Made by a program: the position numbers and the translations under genes. From assembly GCA_010672185.1 (NCBI GenBank), contig JAAHHL010000006.1, positions 1-18,946 on the forward strand: a DNA stretch of 18,946 nt. Direction: 5' to 3'. Below, piece by piece: positions 1 through 6,601 of the stretch. The stretch's first letter is position 1. Each line of letters starts with the position of its first letter. Under the pieces are notes generated by a model. The model ran no database searches. It saw nothing but the letters and a program-made list of their open reading frames with translations, and was not told where the DNA came from. Origin of the DNA: Caldora sp. SIO3E6 (GTDB taxonomy: Bacteria; Cyanobacteriota; Cyanobacteriia; Cyanobacteriales; Coleofasciculaceae).

Positions 1-114
1 CGGGTAATTCGCAATGGGCGTCAGCAACTAACCTATGAGCCCCAAGGGAGTAATGTACCAGCCAAAGACCCCAAAGGAGCTTCTGGAGCAGAACCTAAGA
101 TTAAATCTGGTTGA
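1..114 (+). CDS. C-terminal end of an unidentified protein (partial)
   Basis: Frame 1 is open from the first base and ends at TGA 112-114, giving 37 residues that begin RVIRNGRQQLTYEPQG and end EPKIKSG. The tail is rich in Gly, Pro and Lys and looks like an unstructured C-terminus. I do not recognise the family. It is reported because the frame is open, the composition is protein-like and it stops just before an obviously non-coding repeat region. The start lies outside the window. Confidence 0.5.
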   Translation, partial: RVIRNGRQQLTYEPQGSNVPAKDPKGASGAEPKIKSG

Positions 115-201
115 ATAATGTTAGAAGTGTAGCCATACGGCTCGGTAATCGCTCCAATTCCTTTCCCCCCATGTTAAGGGAGTTGAGGTTAAGTTTTTTA
201 A

Positions 202-230
202 ATACCCGACTTCTTCAAGAAGTCGGGTAT
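202..230. terminator. Perfect hairpin, possible bidirectional terminator
   Basis: Fourteen bases (202-215, atacccgacttctt) are exactly complementary to 217-230, with one central base. It lies between two convergent genes, so a terminator role is plausible. The flanking T/A tract (about 195-201) would serve as a U-run for minus-strand transcripts only. It could equally be a dispersed palindromic repeat. Confidence 0.45.
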
Positions 231-382
231 AGCGCTACGCGCTATGGTTAGGACATTAATAAAGCCTGAAACCTAGTAATGGCCTATTTTTGTTTGCGTA
301 GCATGGTGAGCAAAGCGTTAGCGCAGCGGGACGGAGTCCGGCAAATTTTGAATTTTGAATTTTGAATTGCGCGTAGCGCTAT
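229..382. repeat. MITE-like segment with 14-bp inverted ends
   Basis: The 14-mer atagcgctacgcgc at 229-242 is exactly reverse-complementary to 369-382. The enclosed sequence of about 126 bp is non-coding and includes the GC-rich interspersed-repeat stretch and a heptad run. Inverted ends without a coding core fit a small non-autonomous element or a structured dispersed repeat. No target duplication is evident. Confidence 0.35.
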
Positions 383-414
383 ATCTTAGCCTTTAGCGAT
401 CACTGGTTATTGAC

Positions 415-993
415 TCAGAAAACGGGTAATTCTAAAACAAATCCGGGTAAAACCTCTTCTCCTGATAAAGTGGTCGGTAATTCTACAATCTCTTTTGATT
501 GATGTGGGCGATAAATGTCTACTTGTTGCTTTTGAGGATCGATTAACCAACCTAACCGTAAACCACTATTAAGATATTCCTGCATTTTCTCTTGCAGTTG
601 GCTCAAAGAATCAGTGCGAGAACGCAACTCAATGACAAAATCAGGGCAGATATGGGCAAATTTTTCTTGTTCTTCTGGAGTTAGGGCTTCCCAGGGTTCA
701 TTAGCAATCCAAGCCACATCAGGAGAACGTTTACCACCATTGGGTAGGGTAAAAATTGTAGATGAACTAAACACTTTACCCAGTTTTGTTTTACGATTCC
801 AAATGACTACATCTGCATTGAACTCAGACTCTCGATTACCACTTATTGCACCGACTGGAGGCATAATGAGTAATTCTCCTTTAGCAGTTTCTTCGAGTTG
901 CCAATTTTCATTGATTTGGCAGAGTTGGTAAAATTGCTCATTGCTTAAGCCAACTGCTTTTATATTTAAAATGACTGGTTCTGAAGTAATCAT
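415..993 (-). CDS. Uma2-family (DUF820) PD-(D/E)XK nuclease-like protein
   Basis: A 192-residue protein of the Uma2/DUF820 family, which is strongly expanded in cyanobacteria. The family has a restriction-endonuclease fold, but its cellular role is mostly unknown. The core shows the order expected for the fold: beta segment RSPDVAWI (Asp92), then CPDFVIELRSRTDSL (Glu122), then LGWLIDP and a C-terminal VLPGFVLEL. Length is normal for the family. The ATG at 993 has a strong Shine-Dalgarno, AGGAGG (complement of 999-1004), five bases upstream, which fixes the start. The gene is transcribed divergently from the peroxiredoxin gene, with a 9-bp repeat array in the shared upstream region. Family assignment is confident; nuclease activity is inferred from the retained acidic residues. 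Confidence 0.88.
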   Translation of the reverse strand: MITSEPVILNIKAVGLSNEQFYQLCQINENWQLEETAKGELLIMPPVGAISGNRESEFNADVVIWNRKTKLGKVFSSSTIFTLPNGGKRSPDVAWIANEPWEALTPEEQEKFAHICPDFVIELRSRTDSLSQLQEKMQEYLNSGLRLGWLIDPQKQQVDIYRPHQSKEIVELPTTLSGEEVLPGFVLELPVF

Positions 994-1050
994 GATTACC
1001 TCCTGCTGTTGTTATTATTATATAACCTTGAACTTCAAGAAAGAAGGAAA

Positions 1051-1139
1051 GGAGGACAAGGAGGACAAGGAGGACAAGGAGGACAAGGAGGACAAGGAGG
1101 ACAAGGAGGACAAGGAGGACAAGGAGGACAAGGAGGAAG
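1051..1139. repeat. 9-bp tandem array, unit aaggaggac
   Basis: About nine near-perfect copies of a 9-mer (gacaag recurs at 1055, 1064, 1073 and so on to 1127). On the plus strand every unit contains AAGGAGG, a full match to the anti-Shine-Dalgarno end of 16S rRNA. Open frames on both strands across it encode only repeats such as KED or LLV and are not credible genes. It lies upstream of the predicted peroxidase promoter, so it is probably not transcribed with that gene. Confidence 0.9.
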
Positions 1140-1148
1140 GTTGCAAAG

Positions 1149-1178
1149 GACAAATAACAAATAACAAATAACAAATGA
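1149..1178. repeat. Heptad tandem repeat, unit caaataa
   Basis: Four consecutive 7-bp units of the form caaataa (the last is caaatga), directly following the 9-bp array. This matches the short tandemly repeated (STRR) heptads seen elsewhere in this window with different units. Confidence 0.6.
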
Positions 1179-1181
1179 CAC

Positions 1182-1240
1182 TTGCCAACTCGTACTCATT
1201 ATGAGTATGATAAATCTATACAAACTCATAACGAGTACGA
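1182..1240 (+). promoter_or_regulatory. Promoter with twin operator dyads for the peroxidase gene
   Basis: TTGCCA (1182-1187) and TATGAT (1206-1211) with an 18-bp spacer make a sigma-70-type promoter, predicting a start near 1218. A 13-bp dyad ACTCATTATGAGT (1194-1206) fills the spacer. A close copy, ACTCATAACGAGT (1224-1236), lies just past the predicted start, with 30 bp between equivalent positions, or about three helical turns. Extended arms 1190-1206 and 1224-1240 are also inverted repeats with one mismatch. The placement is that of a repressor binding two sites cooperatively. I do not recognise the regulator: it is not a standard PerR or OhrR box and no regulator gene is adjacent. Confidence 0.6.
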
Positions 1241-1268
1241 CTAACACTAGAAACACCGAAGGAAAAAA

Positions 1269-2000
1269 ATGCTGAAAAACTGTGAAGGGCAAAAAGTTCC
1301 CAACGTTACCTTCAAAACCCGCCAAAACGATCAATGGGTTGATGTTACTACAGATGAGCTGTTTGCGGGCAAGACGGTAGTGGTTTTTTCTCTACCAGGT
1401 GCTTTTACCCCAACCTGTTCATCCTCTCACCTTCCGGGGTACAACGAATTGGCTCCAGTTTTTCAAGCAAATGGAGTAGATGAGATCATCTGTCTCTCAG
1501 TCAATGACACCTTTGTGATGAATGAGTGGGCAAAGGATCAGGAAGCGGAAAACGTCACCCTTATTCCCGATGGTAACGGTGAATTTACCGAGGGTATGGG
1601 TATGCTAGTTGACAAAGAAGACTTAGGCTTCGGTAAGCGCTCCTGGCGTTATTCCATGCTAGTTAAGGATGGTACAGTCGAAAAAATGTTTATTGAGCCT
1701 GAAGTTCCAGGAGACCCCTTCGAGGTGTCTGATGCGGAAACCATGCTCAAATATATCAACCCTCAAGCTGAGAAGCCAAAACTAGTATCCATGTTTAGCA
1801 AGGTTGGTTGTCCTTTCTGTGCTCGTGCCAAGGCGGCTTTGAAGGCGCGTGGCATGGCTTACGAAGAAATTGTCTTAGGCAAGGATATTACTACCCGCTC
1901 TTTACAGGCTGTTAGTGGTGCTGCCACAACTCCCCAAGTATTTATTGATGGCAAACTAATTGGTGGTGCTGATGACTTAGACAATTACTTCGCTAGTTAA
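1269..2000 (+). CDS. Peroxiredoxin-glutaredoxin fusion (Prx5/Grx hybrid peroxidase)
   Basis: A 243-residue cytosolic thiol peroxidase. Residues about 1-165 are an atypical Prx5/PrxII domain with the peroxidatic motif PGAFTPTCSSSH (Cys50). Residues about 170-243 are a glutaredoxin domain with the active site CPFC (Cys181, Cys184), the cis-proline motif TTPQVFI, and GGADD for glutathione binding. Hybrids of this kind reduce H2O2 and alkyl hydroperoxides using GSH, the Grx part recycling the Prx cysteine. A Shine-Dalgarno (AAGGAA, about 1259-1264) precedes the ATG. The next gene on the same strand is glutathione reductase (3147), which would regenerate the GSH. The upstream twin dyads suggest tight transcriptional control. 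No truncation is seen. Confidence 0.95.
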   Translation: MLKNCEGQKVPNVTFKTRQNDQWVDVTTDELFAGKTVVVFSLPGAFTPTCSSSHLPGYNELAPVFQANGVDEIICLSVNDTFVMNEWAKDQEAENVTLIPDGNGEFTEGMGMLVDKEDLGFGKRSWRYSMLVKDGTVEKMFIEPEVPGDPFEVSDAETMLKYINPQAEKPKLVSMFSKVGCPFCARAKAALKARGMAYEEIVLGKDITTRSLQAVSGAATTPQVFIDGKLIGGADDLDNYFAS

Positions 2001-2006
2001 TCAATT

Positions 2007-2096
2007 GGTTATTGGTTGTTGGTTGTTGGTTGTTTGTTATTAGTACTAAGGACACATAACCAATAACCTTCAACTGGCTTAAGGTTGATTGAAGGT
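2007..2096 (+). terminator. Inverted repeats after the peroxidase gene, likely terminator region
   Basis: ggttattggtt (2007-2017) is exactly complementary to 2058-2068. A second, shorter stem pairs ccttcaa with ttgaagg around 2067-2095. The peroxidase gene and the toxin-antitoxin operon converge here, so a bidirectional terminator is expected. There is no clean U-tract, so the assignment is tentative. The first arm overlaps a low-complexity ttggttg repeat. Confidence 0.4.
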
Positions 2097-2169
2097 TTCC
2101 CGTCGCGTCTGTAGTAGGAGAAGCAAAACCCAATAGCAAAATGTTTGCCTTGGGTTTGAGCAATCTTAC

Positions 2170-2526
2170 CTATTGTACTTTCTTACTATAGCCAGATGAA
2201 ACACACAAGATAGTTTCTATGTGAGAAAAGCAAACAGGTTCTTTCTCTGGAAAGTTGATTGTAATATCTACCGAACCACCAAGAGCGTTAATAACCCCCA
2301 CGAGGGTACTAAGTGTGATATTTTCTCGTGCTTCTAGTTGTGAAATGTAGGGTTGCTTGACATCTAAACGCTCAGCCAATTCTTCTTGTGAGACTCCTGC
2401 CATTTCTCTTACAGTACGTAAGATCTTAAGCTCCTCTCTAATTTTGTTAGCACCAGCAGCAATTCGCTCTTGAGCTTCAGATGAGAAGTTCTTTCTGATG
2501 TCTTTGTAAGTCTTGTAAGTTGTCAT
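2170..2526 (-). CDS. XRE-family antitoxin (HigA-like)
   Basis: A 118-residue DNA-binding antitoxin. Residues about 36-87 form a helix-turn-helix (AGVSQEELAERLDVKQPYISQLEAR) of the XRE/Cro type. A conserved C-terminal stretch, GGSVDITINFPEKEPVCF, follows. Its ATG overlaps the stop of the upstream toxin gene by four bases (ATGA, 2523-2526), giving the toxin-first order typical of HigBA. It should neutralise the toxin and repress the operon. The last dozen residues (CVSSGYSKKVQ) look non-conserved. A broken relative of this gene flanks the methyltransferase at 16464-17564 in the same window. Confidence 0.9.
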   Translation of the reverse strand: MTTYKTYKDIRKNFSSEAQERIAAGANKIREELKILRTVREMAGVSQEELAERLDVKQPYISQLEARENITLSTLVGVINALGGSVDITINFPEKEPVCFSHIETILCVSSGYSKKVQ

Positions 2527-2882
2527 AACAACTCACCCCCTTTAGTTTCTTCCAAGTATTTTCTAAAGCGTTTGTCTGCTATTGGGATATTTATCTCATA
2601 CCAGCGTTTATCTTTTGCCTTATTGCCACCAACAAGAAGAACCGCTTGTCGCTTGGGATCAAAAGCAAACAGTATCCGGTAAGGCAATCCTGCATGTTGC
2701 ACCCGTAACTCTTTCATGTTCGGGAAATCAGAGCCTTTGATGGTATCAATATACGGTCTCCCGATACTTGGACCTTGCTCTTCCAAGATATCAAGCAGCA
2801 TAGCGATTGATTCTTGTAATGCATTGTCTTGCTCGAAGAACCATCTCTCGAATTCTGCGTGAAATACTATTTCCCATAACAT
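2523..2882 (-). CDS. RelE/HigB-like toxin (phage Gp49-like family)
   Basis: A 119-residue protein resembling the Gp49/HigB branch of RelE-type toxins, which cleave mRNA on the ribosome. Visible family features are the N-terminal WEIVFHAEFERWF, the central IGRPYIDTIKGSDFPNMKELRV, then YRILFAFDPKRQAVLLVGGNKAKDKRWYE, where the basic residues form the likely RNA-binding and catalytic surface. Length is usual for the family. It is the first gene of the pair and its last codon overlaps the antitoxin start. Start ATG 2882 sits next to an inverted repeat that probably binds the antitoxin. Toxicity is inferred from family and gene pairing. Confidence 0.9.
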   Translation of the reverse strand: MLWEIVFHAEFERWFFEQDNALQESIAMLLDILEEQGPSIGRPYIDTIKGSDFPNMKELRVQHAGLPYRILFAFDPKRQAVLLVGGNKAKDKRWYEINIPIADKRFRKYLEETKGGELL

Positions 2883-2909
2883 ACATGTAATATATAATAT
2901 TTATGTTAT
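2876..2909 (-). promoter_or_regulatory. Inverted repeat at the toxin-antitoxin promoter
   Basis: ataacata (2876-2883) and tatgttat (2902-2909) form a perfect 8-bp inverted repeat around a very AT-rich 18-bp centre, and the first arm includes the toxin start codon. This position fits autoregulation by the antitoxin or the toxin-antitoxin complex. The AT-rich centre probably includes the -10 element for the minus-strand transcript. Confidence 0.5.
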
Positions 2910-3001
2910 ATCGTCAATAACTGGTGTATGAGATAGAGTGAGAAACCTTGTTGTGTAAGAACAGCCTTAATTTTTCACTAATGCCGAGCTTGTATAGCAA
3001 A

Positions 3002-3032
3002 AGGCAGAGGGCAGAGGGCAGAGGGCAGAAGG
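3002..3032. repeat. Short heptad repeat, unit ggcagag
   Basis: Three to four consecutive ggcagag units between the toxin-antitoxin promoter and the glutathione reductase promoter. It is another member of the heptad-repeat population of this window. A 65-codon minus-strand frame across it has no protein-like character. Confidence 0.6.
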
Positions 3033-3039
3033 GAAAAGA

Positions 3040-3068
3040 TTGACAGGTAAGGGTTTCAGGATTTTTAT
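3040..3068 (+). promoter_or_regulatory. Likely sigma-70 promoter for glutathione reductase
   Basis: TTGACA (3040-3045), a perfect -35 box, is followed after 17 bp by TTTTAT (3063-3068). Transcription would begin near 3075, leaving a leader of about 70 nt. The -10 is weak, so the call rests mainly on the -35 match, the spacing and the position. Confidence 0.45.
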
Positions 3069-3146
3069 TTGTCCTAATCGCCTTGGCGACTGCTGTATGT
3101 TCACAACTCATTTGGAAACGCTATAGATAAGGAGTTAGCATAGACC

Positions 3147-4493
3147 ATGAACTACGATTTTGACCTATTTGTAATTGGCGGCGGTTCTGGAGGCATTGCC
3201 ACAGCTAGACGAGCAGCAGAATATGGAGCCAAAGTAGGAGTAGCAGAATTTGATAGTTTGGGTGGAACCTGTGTCAATCGTGGCTGCATTCCCAAGAAAC
3301 TAATGGTTTATGCTTCTCATTTTCCCGATTTGTTTGAAGATGCTCAAGGTTATGGCTGGAGTGGGGTTAAGAGTACCCTTGACTGGCAAAAACTGATTAA
3401 GGTAGTGAATCAGGAAGTTGAACGCCTCAATGGAATTTACCAGCGGATGCTGGATAAGTCAAAAGTAGAATTATTTCGCGATTATGCTAAGTTTATTGAT
3501 TCCCATACTGTAGAAGTTGGAGATATTGCTATTACCGCCGAGAAAATTTTGATTGCGGTTGGGGGTATACCAGTTACACCAGCTATCCCAGGCATAGAAC
3601 ATGCGATCGTTTCTGATGACATGTTTCACCTCAAGGAACAACCTCAGCGAATTGTGATTCTCGGTACTGGCTATATTGGTGTCGAGTTTGCCTGCATTAT
3701 GCACGGTTTGGGTTCTGAGGTAACCTTGTTGAGCCGGAATGACCTGATTTTGCGGGGATTTGATGATGATTTGCGCAGCTCTATTCAAGAAGCAATGCAA
3801 CAGCATGGTATCCGGATTATTAAGATGACTGAACCTCCTGTAATTGCAAAAACAGCAGCAGGTTTACAAGTTAAGGTGAAAGGGGAAACAGAGGAAACTG
3901 TAGTTGCTGATGCGGTTAGCTTAGCAGCTACTGGTCGTAAACCGAATCTTGATAAGCTGGGTTTAGAGAAGGCAGGAGTAGCAGTTAAAAATGGCGCGAT
4001 CGCAGTTGATGAATATAGTCAGACTAACCAGGAGCATATCTATGCTGTAGGAGATTGCACCGATAAGATGAATCTTACCCCTGTAGCGATTAATGAAGGT
4101 CGTGCCTTCGCTGATACTCATTTTGGTGGTAAATCTCGGAAAATGAGCTATGAAAATGTACCCACAGCAATTTTTACCACACCGGAAGCAGCAACAGTGG
4201 GTTTAACAGAAGCTCAAGCAAGGGAGCAATATGGAGAAGCAGTGAAGATCTACCGTGCTCGCTTCCGGCCAATGTATCACACTTTGAGTGGTCGAGAAGA
4301 TAAAACGATGGTTAAGTTAGTAGTTGACCAAAATACTGATAAAGTTTTAGGTGCTCACATGGTCGGTGAACATGCAGCGGAAATCATTCAAGGAATAGCG
4401 ATCGCTCTGAAAATGGGAGCAACGAAAAAAGACTTTGATGCTACTGTTGGTATCCATCCCTCTACTGCGGAAGAGTTTGTTACTATGCGGTGA
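3147..4493 (+). CDS. gor: Glutathione reductase (NADPH)
   Basis: A 448-residue FAD-dependent disulfide oxidoreductase that reduces GSSG to 2 GSH with NADPH. The FAD-binding motif is GGGSGGIATARRAA (residues 11-24). The redox-active pair is GTCVNRGC (Cys42, Cys47) followed by IPKKLM. The second dinucleotide site is GTGYIGVEFA, and the downstream Arg residues in LLSRNDLILRGFD fit NADPH rather than NADH. The second FAD motif is YAVGDCTDK, and the C-terminal interface carries the catalytic pair HPSTAEE (His437, Glu442). Length is standard. Shine-Dalgarno AAGGAG lies about a dozen bases before the ATG. Together with the Prx-Grx fusion at 1269 it makes a GSH-dependent peroxide-detoxification pair, interrupted by the inverted toxin-antitoxin operon. 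Confidence 0.96.
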   Translation: MNYDFDLFVIGGGSGGIATARRAAEYGAKVGVAEFDSLGGTCVNRGCIPKKLMVYASHFPDLFEDAQGYGWSGVKSTLDWQKLIKVVNQEVERLNGIYQRMLDKSKVELFRDYAKFIDSHTVEVGDIAITAEKILIAVGGIPVTPAIPGIEHAIVSDDMFHLKEQPQRIVILGTGYIGVEFACIMHGLGSEVTLLSRNDLILRGFDDDLRSSIQEAMQQHGIRIIKMTEPPVIAKTAAGLQVKVKGETEETVVADAVSLAATGRKPNLDKLGLEKAGVAVKNGAIAVDEYSQTNQEHIYAVGDCTDKMNLTPVAINEGRAFADTHFGGKSRKMSYENVPTAIFTTPEAATVGLTEAQAREQYGEAVKIYRARFRPMYHTLSGREDKTMVKLVVDQNTDKVLGAHMVGEHAAEIIQGIAIALKMGATKKDFDATVGIHPSTAEEFVTMR

Positions 4494-4565
4494 AGTATTC
4501 AGTAGACTCAGAGAAGTAATAAGTAATAAGTAATAAGTTAAGAGTTCAGGAGGAATTTTCTGGTA

Positions 4566-4611
4566 AAAGTGCAAGGTTTTTGAACTAAAAAATACCATTT
4601 CCTTGCACTTT
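4566..4611 (+). terminator. 11-bp inverted repeat, possible gor terminator
   Basis: aaagtgcaagg (4566-4576) is exactly complementary to ccttgcacttt (4601-4611), with a 24-nt loop. It lies 73 bp past the gor stop codon between convergent genes. The long loop and the lack of a run of T after it weaken the terminator reading. Confidence 0.4.
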
Positions 4612-4705
4612 GCGAGACTGAAAACGATTGAAAAGATTGTCTGGTATGGCTTCCACACTTATTCAGCAGACCCTACGTAGCTGACTAGCTGTATTCCTTA
4701 ACTCA

Positions 4706-4823
4706 CCTTGGATTTAAATCCAAGGCTAATAGCTCAAGTCCATTAAAATGGACTAAATTTTTCGGATTTATTTAGTCATCTTTAGATGACTTAAGCTATT
4801 AGCCGGTCGTTTAAACGACCGGC
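4706..4823. repeat. Five-stem palindromic element
   Basis: Perfect palindromes are packed side by side: ccttggatttaaatccaagg (4706-4725), an 18-mer with arms agtccatt (4737-4754), an 18-mer with arms agtcatct (4774-4791), and a 22-mer with arms gccggtcgttt (4802-4823). The middle two are enclosed by an outer stem, ggctaatagct (4724-4734) with agctattagcc (4794-4804). An alternative pairing, gactaaat with atttagtc, links the two inner hairpins. The stems differ in sequence, so conserved folding rather than simple duplication is suggested. No coding frame is present. Confidence 0.8.
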
Positions 4824-4933
4824 GGGATAAGGGTTTGACCTTAAGTTGACACCAATGAATGCTTGCGCCCGCCAGTATCTATGTTTTTGAACTTCTTTTT
4901 GAACTTCTTTTTGGACTGAAGTCCTACTACGGC

Positions 4934-4979
4934 TTATTACTTATTACTTATTACTTATTACTTATTACTTATTACTTAT
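4934..4979. repeat. Heptad tandem repeat, unit ttattac
   Basis: Six perfect units plus a partial one. The array ends two bases before the stop codon of the glutamine-synthetase-family gene, so it forms the immediate 3' flank of that gene. Confidence 0.9.
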
Positions 4980-4981
4980 CG

Positions 4982-6316
4982 TCAATATCGCTCTAACAAA
5001 AGCTTAACTTCTGCATCCAAATCTAAATCCTTCATCCCTTCCCACTCAGCCTGACGAACTGCTAAATAGGCTTGTGCGAGTTCCGTACCTAAGGCATCTA
5101 ACAGCACCTGATTGCTCCTCAGTTGCTCAATTGCCTCCCCTAAGTTGGTAGGTAAGCGATCGATTCCCCTTGTACTACGTTCTGATTCCGTCAGAGTTCC
5201 AGGATCTACTGTCACTGGTTCTTGCAACTCCAAACAATGGCGGATACCATCTACTCCCGCAGCAATTACTGCTCCTAAAGCGAGGTAAGGATTAGACGAA
5301 GGGTCTACAGTTTTCAGTTCCAAATGAGTCGGGCTAGGAAGTTCAGGATTACTGGGCACTCGTACTGCTGCCTCTCGATTATCCATACCCCAACAGCGGA
5401 AGGCTCCACTCCAACAGTGAGGCACAATCCGTCGGTAGGAGTTGGTGCTAGGGGTAGTTAAAGCCATCAAAGCTGGGAGATGGTGGAGAATACCAGCAAT
5501 AAAGCGACGGGCTACTTCTGAAAGTCCCCCATCTTGTTCGAGATTGGGTAACAGGTTTTGCCCATCCTGCCAGAGACTAAGATGGATGTGGCAACCATTG
5601 CCCGCCTTGTCGGCAAAGATTTTGGGTACAAAGGAGGCAATTAGGTTATGCTGAAGAGCGATCGCTCGCACTGTTTCCCGAAAAGCAATCTGCTGATCTG
5701 CTGCAGGAAGTGCTTGGGTGTAGAGTATAGAGATTTCCTGTTGCCCAGGGCCAGATTCTGGGTAATATTGTTCCACCAGCATCCCTTGTTCTACCAAAGC
5801 TTCCGCTATGGCATCAATCACCTGCCGGTGGATCTCCATTGATAGAGTAGAGGCAAATAAAGTCTCATCTGTTGGTGCAATACCATCAGCGGTTCGTCGC
5901 AGCAGATAGAACTCATTTTCAAAAGCGGCAACTACTTGCAATCCTTCCCTATCTGCTTCCCCAATCATCCTTTTGAGAAAATTTCGGGGACAAAGACCCC
6001 AAGGCTGACCATCTTTAACCATATTTCCCAACACACTAGCATGACCAGGAGCATAGGGTAGGGGAGTGAAAGTATCCCAGTCTGGCACTAAGCGTACCTC
6101 CCCAACTGGACCTAAACCACTACCCGGTGCGGGAGCATCATACATGACAGGAATTGCCTGTTGGGCAGCGGAAATACCAACACCGTGTTTGAGGTAATCT
6201 GCTAAAGTCACCCGGTGTAATGCCTTAGTGCGAATCACATTAGCATTGTCACACCACAGGATGCGTACAAAGCGAATACCAATCTGGTTGAGTTTGGCTA
6301 AAAGTTTATTACTCAT
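4982..6316 (-). CDS. Glutamine synthetase family protein (glutamate-amine ligase type)
   Basis: A 444-residue ATP-grasp-like ligase of the glutamine synthetase superfamily. The catalytic set is visible: AFENEFYLL (metal and substrate glutamates, about residue 132), GNGCHIHLSLW (about 236), NSYRRIVPHCWSG, NREAAVRVP (about 310) and HLELKTVDPSSNPYLALGAVIAAG near the C-terminus. The N-terminal beta-grasp begins IGIRFVRILWCD. Divergence from housekeeping GlnA (LELKTVD where GlnA has an E-R pair) suggests a gamma-glutamyl-polyamine or other amine ligase rather than the main ammonia-assimilating enzyme; the substrate is not certain. The start is set at ATG 6316 because the family homology begins there. 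An in-frame TTG at 6403 would add 29 residues read from a heptad array. No Shine-Dalgarno precedes either start. Confidence 0.88.
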   Translation of the reverse strand: MSNKLLAKLNQIGIRFVRILWCDNANVIRTKALHRVTLADYLKHGVGISAAQQAIPVMYDAPAPGSGLGPVGEVRLVPDWDTFTPLPYAPGHASVLGNMVKDGQPWGLCPRNFLKRMIGEADREGLQVVAAFENEFYLLRRTADGIAPTDETLFASTLSMEIHRQVIDAIAEALVEQGMLVEQYYPESGPGQQEISILYTQALPAADQQIAFRETVRAIALQHNLIASFVPKIFADKAGNGCHIHLSLWQDGQNLLPNLEQDGGLSEVARRFIAGILHHLPALMALTTPSTNSYRRIVPHCWSGAFRCWGMDNREAAVRVPSNPELPSPTHLELKTVDPSSNPYLALGAVIAAGVDGIRHCLELQEPVTVDPGTLTESERSTRGIDRLPTNLGEAIEQLRSNQVLLDALGTELAQAYLAVRQAEWEGMKDLDLDAEVKLLLERY

Positions 6317-6320
6317 TTTT

Positions 6321-6393
6321 TTAGGGAATGGGGAATGGGGAATGGATAATGGAGAATGGAGAATGGAGAATGGATAATGGATAATGGATAATG
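6321..6393. repeat. Heptad tandem array abutting the ligase start codon
   Basis: Units of ggaatgg, ggagaat and ggataat type, seven bases each, fill the leader of the glutamine-synthetase-family gene and come to within about five bases of its ATG. Read in the gene's frame they give the repeating peptide SILHSP, which is almost certainly not part of the functional protein. Confidence 0.8.
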
Positions 6394-6421
6394 GAACTGC
6401 CAATTAAAACTTAGTAGTATA

Positions 6422-6588
6422 CCGACACATCTAAAAGTGTGGAATACGAAGTAATGAGTAATGAATAATGAGTGATGAGTAGATATCGATTTATAGGCAT
6501 TATAACCGATATGATAAGTTTTTCTTGTATCTTACTTATTACTTATTACTTCAAAACCCGTTTCTAACCCACCATTTTAGGTGTGTCA
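6422..6588. mobile_element. MITE-like element, copy 1
   Basis: The left end ccgacacatctaaaagtgtgg (6422-6442, 21 bp, first 20 ccgacacatctaaaagtgtg) is an imperfect inverted repeat of the right end at about 6569-6588 (ccaccattttaggtgtgtca). The interior is non-coding and shares the segment gatttataggcattataacc with copy 2. The copy begins 180 bp before copy 2 and is preceded by the same short sequence, agtagtata. Confidence 0.6.
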
Positions 6589-6601
6589 GTCCAGTAGTAT
6601 A

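Larger units (their letters stand above)
115..414. other. Intergenic spacer with hairpins and interspersed repeat
   Basis: I see no gene here. The spacer holds a perfect 14-bp-arm palindrome (202-230), a 14-bp inverted repeat bounding 229-382, a GC-rich stretch around 298-342 that resembles the interspersed repeats scattered through cyanobacterial genomes, and a short 7-bp tandem repeat (unit aattttg, about 346-368). Genes end on both sides (plus gene at 114, minus gene at 415), so this is a convergent intergenic region where terminators are expected. Confidence 0.6.
4494..4981. other. Repeat-filled spacer after gor
   Basis: I see no gene. The spacer holds a heptad array (aagtaat units, 4514-4537), an 11-bp inverted repeat (4566-4611), a five-stem palindromic element (4706-4823), a short direct repeat of gaacttctttttg-type sequence (about 4886-4912), and another heptad array (ttattac, 4934-4979). 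The two flanking genes converge on it. Confidence 0.7.

Noticed and set aside
938..1334. Three overlapping open frames on both strands across the 9-bp array
   Set aside because: They consist almost wholly of repeated LLV, KED or PPC units, are open only because the period is a multiple of three, and overlap the Uma2 start and the peroxidase promoter.
2914..3111. 65-codon minus-strand frame before the glutathione reductase gene
   Set aside because: It crosses a heptad repeat and the predicted gor promoter and has no protein-like composition.
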